This document shows positions 29,657-33,999 of a stretch of DNA of 33,999 nt, piece after piece. Each line of letters opens with the position of its first letter. Positions within the stretch are counted from its first letter, which is position 1. Source of the stretch: Candidatus Gottesmanbacteria bacterium GW2011_GWC1_43_10 (GTDB taxonomy: Bacteria > Patescibacteriota > Microgenomatia > UBA10105). The stretch covers positions 1 through 33,999 of the forward strand of contig LCEX01000031.1 in assembly GCA_000995415.1 (NCBI GenBank). Reading direction: 5' to 3'. The translations under genes and the position numbers were made by a program. The notes beneath the pieces are model-generated. The model saw only the letters and a list, made by a program, of their open reading frames with translations, ran no database searches and had not been told where the DNA came from.

Positions 29657-30073
29657 ATGATTAATGTTTTGATTTACAAAGAATCACGGTTTCCTGCAGA
29701 CAGGGTCAAAATCCGGCAGTTCGTCGAACAGTACCTGACCCATAAAATCAGCGGCAAAATCGAAGTGGGAGTTTCGATAGTGGGAGATCGGAAAATGAAA
29801 CAATTAAACACGACTTATCGAAAACTTCCGGAAACGACTGATGTGTTATCTTTCCCTCTGGATGATCCGGGTGTGTCAACCCGCGAAGATATCAAAGTGG
29901 GTTTTTCACCGGAAAAATCAGCTCCGGACAAAACTTGGCGTTTGGGCGATGTGATCGTTTCTTACCCTCAAGCCGTCATGGAAGCAGCTGAAAATAATAA
30001 ACTGGTGGATGAGCAAATTCAGGCATTGATCGCACACGGACTTGACCACTTGATGGGTATACACCACGAATAA
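29657..30073 (+). CDS. ybeY: Endoribonuclease YbeY (rRNA maturation)
   Basis: 138 aa metalloprotein for 16S rRNA 3'-end maturation. SIVGDRKMKQLNTTYRKLPETTDVLSFPL, WRLGDVIVSYPQA, then HGLDHLMGIHH with zinc ligands His127, His131, His137 in the H-x3-H-x5-H spacing of the family. The usual Leu-His-Leu-x-Gly-Tyr-Asp wording is altered to D-H-L-M-G-I-H. Start at ATG 29657; the in-frame 29642 start would use repeat sequence. Confidence 0.93.
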   Translation: MINVLIYKESRFPADRVKIRQFVEQYLTHKISGKIEVGVSIVGDRKMKQLNTTYRKLPETTDVLSFPLDDPGVSTREDIKVGFSPEKSAPDKTWRLGDVIVSYPQAVMEAAENNKLVDEQIQALIAHGLDHLMGIHHE

Positions 30074-30077
30074 ATGA

Positions 30078-30163
30078 GCGTATAGCGTAGAGCGTCTAGC
30101 GTTCAGTGACATTTTTGTGTAATATCTTTTTAGTCTATACGCTAAACGCTATACCCTAAACGC
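30078..30163. repeat. Inverted-repeat spacer before dnaX (GCGTATAGCG type)
   Basis: Left arm GCGTATAGCGTAGAGCGTCTAGCG, right arm CTATACGCTAAACGCTATACCCTAAACGC; loop contains TGTGTAATATC, with TAATAT as -10 candidate. A T7 run follows the right arm and runs directly into the dnaX ATG. Same family as 16034-16120. Confidence 0.8.
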
Positions 30164-30170
30164 TTTTTTT

Positions 30171-31517
30171 ATGGTTTTTTATCTCAAATATCGTCCGCAA
30201 ACTTTGGCCGAACTTGATAATACGGAAGTAGCCGAACGGATGGCCAAATATTTGAGTAAACCCAGCATTCCGCACGCTTTTCTTTTTACCGGACCCAGAG
30301 GTACAGGGAAAACCTCAACTGCCAGGATTTTAGCTAAAAGCATCAACTGCAAATCCGCAAAAACTCCGGGCGAAGCCTGCGGCAAATGCGATAGATGTTT
30401 AAGTATTGGAAAGGGTGAAAATCTGGATGTTTTGGAAATCGATGCAGCTAGTAACCGCGGGATTGAAGAAATCCGCGATTTACGAGAAAAAATCAAACTA
30501 ACCCCCACAAATCTCAAATACAAGGTGTATATCATTGACGAAGTACACATGTTGACGACCGAAGCTTTTAATGCCTTGCTTAAGACACTCGAGGAGCCTC
30601 CCAGCCACGCGATTTTTATCCTAGCTACGACAGAGTCCCACAAAGTGCCGGAAACTATCAAGTCCCGCTGCATTCGCATAGATTTCCACAGGGCTAGCAA
30701 TAGCGAAATTTTACATTCGTTAAAGCGGGTGGTAAAGGGCGAAAAATTAGACATTGAAGAAGCAGCGCTCACCGAAATTGCAAGGGGGGGAGATGGGTCT
30801 TTTCGGGATGCCACCAAAATACTTGAAGAAGTAGCTTTGGAAAACAAAAAAATTACTCTAGTTGAAGTAGCGCGTAAATTGGGCAGTGCAGATAGCGCGT
30901 TACAAACCAAGTTTTTGGAAGCCTTACGCCAAAAACAGACGAAAGAACTATTGTTGTTGATCCAACAATTGGTTAGAGACGGCAAAAATGTCCGGCAGTT
31001 TTTTATTGATTTACTAAAAAAACTTGAAGAACTATTGCTCGCAGACTTCACCAAACAAAAATCAGAGTGGAAACGAGAAGATTTACTTTCGGCGATTGAA
31101 ATTTTCAGCCGAAGTTTTGCGGAACTGAAAACAGCAGTGATTCCTGCCTTACCTTTTGAGTTGGGAATAGTCGAATACTCCGAAAATGTAAAATTGCCGG
31201 CGCCAACTGACCTGAAACCGGCTCCCGGGGCTGCTTTTTCACCTGCGTCCGTAGTATCTGGTAACGCCGGTCCTGTAGCTAGTAAATGGCCGGAAATTTT
31301 GGAAGCCCTAAAACCGTTTAACCACTCAATTGTGGGGGTGTTGCGTTCGTGCAAACCGGTAGATCTAAGTAATGATACTTTGACTATCGAGGCTGCCTAC
31401 AAATTCCACGCCGAGAGACTAGATGAACCCAAATTTCATGATATAATTACCAGTGTGATCAAGAAGATGTTGGGTTTGGATGTCAAAGTACAAGTGGTAC
31501 TAAAGAAGAGAAATTAA
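30171..31517 (+). CDS. dnaX: DNA polymerase III clamp-loader subunit gamma/tau
   Basis: AAA+ ATPase of the replicative clamp loader. KYRPQTLAELDNTEVAERM, Walker A GPRGTGKTSTAR (residues 41-52), zinc site Cys60, Cys70, Cys73, Cys76, Walker B YIIDEVHML, sensor 1 LATTESHKVPETI, SRC motif KSRCIRIDF, and sensor 2 GGDGSFRDA. 448 aa: domains I-III plus a short C-terminal domain, shorter than tau of E. coli. ybaB follows, the classical dnaX-ybaB order. The long minus-strand ORF antisense to it is a shadow. Confidence 0.95.
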   Translation: MVFYLKYRPQTLAELDNTEVAERMAKYLSKPSIPHAFLFTGPRGTGKTSTARILAKSINCKSAKTPGEACGKCDRCLSIGKGENLDVLEIDAASNRGIEEIRDLREKIKLTPTNLKYKVYIIDEVHMLTTEAFNALLKTLEEPPSHAIFILATTESHKVPETIKSRCIRIDFHRASNSEILHSLKRVVKGEKLDIEEAALTEIARGGDGSFRDATKILEEVALENKKITLVEVARKLGSADSALQTKFLEALRQKQTKELLLLIQQLVRDGKNVRQFFIDLLKKLEELLLADFTKQKSEWKREDLLSAIEIFSRSFAELKTAVIPALPFELGIVEYSENVKLPAPTDLKPAPGAAFSPASVVSGNAGPVASKWPEILEALKPFNHSIVGVLRSCKPVDLSNDTLTIEAAYKFHAERLDEPKFHDIITSVIKKMLGLDVKVQVVLKKRN

Positions 31518-31644
31518 ATTGTTTAGCCCGCCTCCGCTCGAATTCACCTCGAGGCTTACAGTCTCGTAGTTGAATGCTCGCTTCGGTGGGTTCAATCCCG
31601 CAAATCATATAATAATAATGAAGGTGGGATAGAAGAGGAGTATT

Positions 31645-31917
31645 ATGCAAAATCCACTAAAAATGCTTGGGGATCTAAATAAAATGCGGCAACAAGCGGC
31701 GCAAATCCAAAAAGATTTGGAGGCGCAGGAATTTACGGTCGAACGCGGCCGGATCAAAATCGTGATCACCGGCAACCAAAGAGTGGTTTCAGTCTTTATC
31801 GATGGCCAAAACGTGCCGGAAATGGTAGAGATATTAAATGATGCGATTAAACAATCCCAGCAAGCAGCAGCCAGTAAACTTGCCGCCATTTCCCAACAGA
31901 TGGGATTAGGTCAGTAG
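31645..31917 (+). CDS. ybaB: YbaB/EbfC nucleoid-associated protein
   Basis: 90 aa: NPLKMLGDLNKMRQQAAQIQKDLEAQEFTVERGRIKIVITGNQRVVSVFID... the expected helix-strand-helix DNA-binding dimer. GAGGAG lies before the ATG. A TATAAT-like box in the ATATAATAATAAT stretch (~31606-31618) may give it its own promoter. The 127-bp gap after dnaX (31518-31644) holds small hairpins (CCTCGAGG and a GGGTTCAATCCC stem) and no ORF. Confidence 0.92.
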   Translation: MQNPLKMLGDLNKMRQQAAQIQKDLEAQEFTVERGRIKIVITGNQRVVSVFIDGQNVPEMVEILNDAIKQSQQAAASKLAAISQQMGLGQ

Positions 31918-31918
31918 G

Positions 31919-32004
31919 GAATTATCCAATAATCCAATTTCTAATTATCAAATTATCCAATTGGTATTTATTTGAGAATTTGATTATTTGACAATTGGAT
32001 AATT
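31919..32004. repeat. Inverted-repeat spacer before the PfkB-family gene
   Basis: Left arm GAATTATCCAATAATCC...AATTATCCAATT, right arm GAATTTGATTATTTG...CAATTGGATAATT. Ends 3 nt before the ATG at 32008, with no room for a Shine-Dalgarno. Same sequence family as 29567-29650. Confidence 0.78.
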
Positions 32005-32007
32005 ACG

Positions 32008-33009
32008 ATGAATATCGTTGTTACCGGTTCTTTGGGCTTTGACTACATCATGGATTTTCCAGGGCGATTTGCAGACCGGATCATGCCGGATAAGATCCAC
32101 AAAATCTCTCTTTCATTTCTGGTTGACAAATTAACCAAAAACTTCGGGGGAACTGCTGGAAACATTGCCTACAATTTAAAATTATTGGATACAAACCCTT
32201 TGATTTTAGCTGCAGCCGGAAACGATTTTGCACCATACAAAATCCATCTTCATAAATTTAAAATTGAAACCAAACTCATTAAGGAAGTGACTAAAGTCGC
32301 GACCGGTTCTTATTTTGTGGTCACTGATCAAGAAGATAACCAAATCGGCGCTTTTTATACCGGAGCCGTCAATTTTGATGAAAAATTATCGCTAACTAAG
32401 ATCAAAGACAAAGCGTCTTTTGTGGTAATTGCTCCAACTACACCTCCGGCCATGAAAAAGTTTGTGTTGGAATGTCAAAAATTGAAATTGCCATATCTTT
32501 ATGATCCGGCGTTTCAAATTGGCAATTTTTCAAAAGCAGAATTGATTGCCGGAATTTCCCAGGCAACTATTTTGATTGGTAATGATTATGAAATAGATTT
32601 AATTTTGAAAAAAACCGGACTTAGCAAAAAACAATTATTAAAACAAGTACCGATTATTATTACAACGTTAGGAAGTAAAGGGTCGTTGATTGAATATAAC
32701 CCCACCCCTGCCTCGCCGGCAGGCAGGCTTCCTCCCCTTAAATTAAGGGGAGGTGAGGAGGGGTTATTAACTATTCAACCAGCCAAGCCCAAAAATACAT
32801 CAGATCCGACAGGTGCCGGAGATGCTTACCGCGCCGGATTTTTAGCCGGATACTTACGTGGATTTGACCTTAAGACTAGCGGACAAATGGGGAGTGTGGC
32901 CGCGGTTTACACTGTCGAAAAATACGGCACCCAAACGCACAACTATTCAATAGGCGAGTTTTCAAAAAGATATCAGGAAAACTTTGGAATAAAACTTGAG
33001 TGGCCATAA
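32008..33009 (+). CDS. PfkB-family kinase, adenosine-kinase-like, with repeat-encoded insertion
   Basis: 333 aa ribokinase-fold enzyme: VTGSLGFDYIMDFPGRFAD, NFGGTAGNIAYNLKLLD (substrate-binding GG), PIIITTLGSKGSLIEY and the C-terminal SDPTGAGDAYRAGFLAGYLRG with anion hole and catalytic Asp. The closest mental match is the bacterial adenosine kinase branch of PfkB; other sugar kinases remain possible. Residues ~231-253 (NPTPASPAGRLPPLKLRGGEEGLL) are a palindromic repeat (32698-32765) read in frame in a surface loop. The SAH hydrolase gene follows, which supports adenosine as substrate. Confidence 0.85.
   Translation: MNIVVTGSLGFDYIMDFPGRFADRIMPDKIHKISLSFLVDKLTKNFGGTAGNIAYNLKLLDTNPLILAAAGNDFAPYKIHLHKFKIETKLIKEVTKVATGSYFVVTDQEDNQIGAFYTGAVNFDEKLSLTKIKDKASFVVIAPTTPPAMKKFVLECQKLKLPYLYDPAFQIGNFSKAELIAGISQATILIGNDYEIDLILKKTGLSKKQLLKQVPIIITTLGSKGSLIEYNPTPASPAGRLPPLKLRGGEEGLLTIQPAKPKNTSDPTGAGDAYRAGFLAGYLRGFDLKTSGQMGSVAAVYTVEKYGTQTHNYSIGEFSKRYQENFGIKLEWP
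32698..32765. repeat. Double-hairpin coding repeat inside the PfkB gene
   Basis: AACCCCACCCC, a CCTGCCTCGCCGGCAGGCAGG hairpin, then CCTCCCCTTAA/TTAAGGGGAGG and GGAGGGGTT. Read in frame as LPPLKLRGGEEGL. The orientation relative to translation is the same as in the glmS copies, so all give the same peptide. Confidence 0.9.
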
Positions 33010-33013
33010 ACAT

Positions 33014-33049
33014 ACTCCCGAAGTGTAAATATGCTTCCACTTCGGGAGT
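33014..33049 (+). terminator. Hairpin after the PfkB gene
   Basis: Perfect 12-bp stem ACTCCCGAAGTG/CACTTCGGGAGT, loop TAAATATGCTTC. It starts 4 nt after the stop codon. Resembles 8066-8096. A TTTTT follows only after 8 nt, so termination is likely but not certain. 33050-33141 then shows small pairings (GGCAA/TTGCC; CGTTACC with GGATAACCG) and no ORF. Confidence 0.6.
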
Positions 33050-33141
33050 GGAACAAGTTTTTGTACGGTTTAAGCTTGGGCAAACGTATATTTATTGCCG
33101 TTACCTAAAAAATACTTTCGGATAACCGTGCAGGGTTTTAC

Positions 33142-33170
33142 TTGACTTGACAAGAAAATTGAGTTATTAA
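33142..33170 (+). promoter_or_regulatory. Promoter of adenosylhomocysteinase gene
   Basis: TTGACT (33142-33147), 17-nt spacer, TATTAA (33165-33170). Start ~33177, leader ~44 nt with AAAGGG before the ATG at 33221. Confidence 0.6.
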
Positions 33171-33220
33171 CTTAAATCAATTACATAAACATTATCGAAC
33201 TGTTCGAAAGAAAGGGATTT

Positions 33221-33999
33221 ATGAGTAAATCTGTTTCATCAGATATAGCAAGTCTAAAACTGGCCGCGGAAGGCAAGAAAAAAATTGAATGGGCCGGACA
33301 GAACATGCCGGTCATGAAACTCATAACTCAAGAATTTGCCGTCACCAAACCACTCAAGGGGTTGACTATTGGCGCCTGTTTACATGTCACTTCTGAGACA
33401 GCCAATCTCGTTTTGGCTTATTTGGCCGGTGGGGCCAAAGTGGCATTGTGCGCTAGTAACCCGTTGTCTACCCAGGATATGGTAGCTGCTTCATTGGTCG
33501 TTGATTACAACGTACCGGTGTTTGCAATCCACGGCGAAGATAAAAAAACCTATTACAAGCATCTACAACAAGTTTTGGATTTTCATCCGCAACTTACGAC
33601 CGATGATGGAGCTGATTTGGTGACGCTTTTGCATACTGATCGCAAAAAGCAAATCCCGGAAGTATGGGGAAGTGCTGAAGAAACAACTACCGGTGTGATT
33701 CGGCTAAAAGCTATGGCCAAGGATGGAGCGCTTCAAATCCCGGTACTCGCAGTAAATGATAGTGACACCAAACATTTATTTGACAATCGCTACGGTACAG
33801 GTCAATCAACTGTCGACGGCATCATCCGTACGACCAACATGTTGCTTGCCGGCAAACGGGTGATTATCTGCGGATACGGTTGGTGTAGTCGCGGTGTGGC
33901 GACACGGATGCGCGCGGCAAGACCCGGCCCATACTCAGCCAGACTCCGCGTGACGGCGCGGCCCGCCACCGCCGTGGCTTTCTCGATCGCCAGCGACCC
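33221..33999 (+). CDS. ahcY: Adenosylhomocysteinase (SAH hydrolase), 3' partial with foreign tail
   Basis: NAD-dependent hydrolysis of S-adenosylhomocysteine to homocysteine and adenosine. The ATG at 33221 opens a frame that stays open to the window edge. Seen: AGQNMPVMKLI, PLKGLTIGACLHVTSETANLVLAYLAGGAKVALCASNPLSTQD, DDGADLV, GSAEETTTGVIRLKAM, PVLAVNDSDTKHLFDNRYGTGQSTVDGI and the NAD loop GYGWCSRGVA. After VATRMR the family expects the Rossmann continuation (GLGAxVIVTE), but the sequence changes to an unrelated GC-rich stretch (33918-33999). The start of the gene is sound; its end here is not. Confidence 0.93.
   Translation, partial: MSKSVSSDIASLKLAAEGKKKIEWAGQNMPVMKLITQEFAVTKPLKGLTIGACLHVTSETANLVLAYLAGGAKVALCASNPLSTQDMVAASLVVDYNVPVFAIHGEDKKTYYKHLQQVLDFHPQLTTDDGADLVTLLHTDRKKQIPEVWGSAEETTTGVIRLKAMAKDGALQIPVLAVNDSDTKHLFDNRYGTGQSTVDGIIRTTNMLLAGKRVIICGYGWCSRGVATRMRAARPGPYSARLRVTARPATAVAFSIASD
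33918..33999. other. GC-rich foreign-looking contig end (probable chimeric join)
   Basis: About 70% G+C by eye, against a clearly AT-richer window, and it breaks the conserved SAH hydrolase sequence. Read on the minus strand it is open, with high-GC third positions (GSLAIEKATAVAGRAV...). An assembly join to a high-GC organism is the simplest reading. Confidence 0.7.

Noticed and set aside
30179-31354. 391-aa ORF antisense to dnaX
   Set aside because: It mirrors dnaX codon structure on the opposite strand, Ser/Leu/Lys-rich with no motif; dnaX is unambiguous.
31520-31605. tRNA-like stretch with GGGTTCAATCCC resembling a T-arm
   Set aside because: With a 7-nt T-loop the stem fails, no acceptor or anticodon arm pairs around it, and no CCA or plausible cloverleaf can be drawn. 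Left as small hairpins in the dnaX-ybaB gap.
33050-33141. SAM or SAH riboswitch before ahcY
   Set aside because: Small pairings exist but none of the conserved cores of known SAM or SAH riboswitches could be recognised by eye; the region is left unassigned.

Overview
The window reads as a chromosomal piece of a small-genome bacterium of the Candidate Phyla Radiation (Patescibacteria), most likely a Microgenomates-type lineage. The grounds are tight gene packing, a very short EF-Ts (153 aa), many short lineage-restricted ORFs, nucleotide salvage rather than de novo synthesis, a mevalonate-type isoprenoid block, and promoters whose -10 box lies only 7-13 nt before the start codon (leaderless mRNAs). 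The phylum call is inference; no rRNA gene is present to fix it.

Layout. 1-722: 3' part of a membrane-anchored trypsin-like protease. 935-2863: dCTP deaminase, a small unknown and an HD-GYP protein. 2873-6265 (minus): operon glmS - HAD phosphatase - methyltransferase. 6420-10773: a nucleotide-salvage run (deoxynucleoside kinase, HAD phosphatase, divergent thymidylate kinase, canonical tmk, thymidine kinase, histidine phosphatase), followed by glyA. 12644-14408: a candidate structured RNA, then rpsB and tsf. 14405-15364 (minus): two unknowns. 15467-18879: frr, site-2 protease rseP, proS. 19067-24880: a TrpR/YerC-like regulator, then mevalonate kinase, an HD-methyltransferase fusion, a frameshifted second GHMP kinase and a diphosphomevalonate-decarboxylase-like protein. 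25022-27655: a small kinase-fold protein, a membrane protein, a duplicated gene start, and a DHH-like protein. 27659-27997: a GIY-YIG nuclease gene bracketed by inverted palindromes. 28014-33009: adenosine-specific kinase, HIT protein, rpsU, yqeY, ybeY, dnaX, ybaB, PfkB/adenosine-type kinase. 33221 to the end: 5' part of adenosylhomocysteinase, whose last ~80 bases look foreign.

Functional links. dcd, dNK, TK1-like and two TMP-kinase-like proteins point to a salvage route to dTTP. SAH hydrolase next to an adenosine-kinase-type PfkB protein and an adenosine-specific kinase suggests removal of the SAH and adenosine made by methylation. The mevalonate cluster makes isoprenoid precursors, with the HD-methyltransferase fusion embedded in it.

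The most striking feature is the repeat content. (1) GC-rich double-hairpin elements are inserted in frame inside glmS (twice) and the PfkB kinase gene, each time read as P-P-L-x-[LI]-R-G-G-[EQ]-E-G-L. (2) A 25-bp palindrome (GATTCCCGC...GCGGGAATGAC type) occurs alone, inside a GHMP kinase gene, and as an inverted pair around the GIY-YIG gene. (3) Several intergenic spacers (before rpsB, tsf, rseP, ybeY, dnaX and the PfkB gene) are ~85-95 bp imperfect inverted repeats built of short degenerate units, often with a -10-like box in the loop and the right arm nearly touching the start codon.
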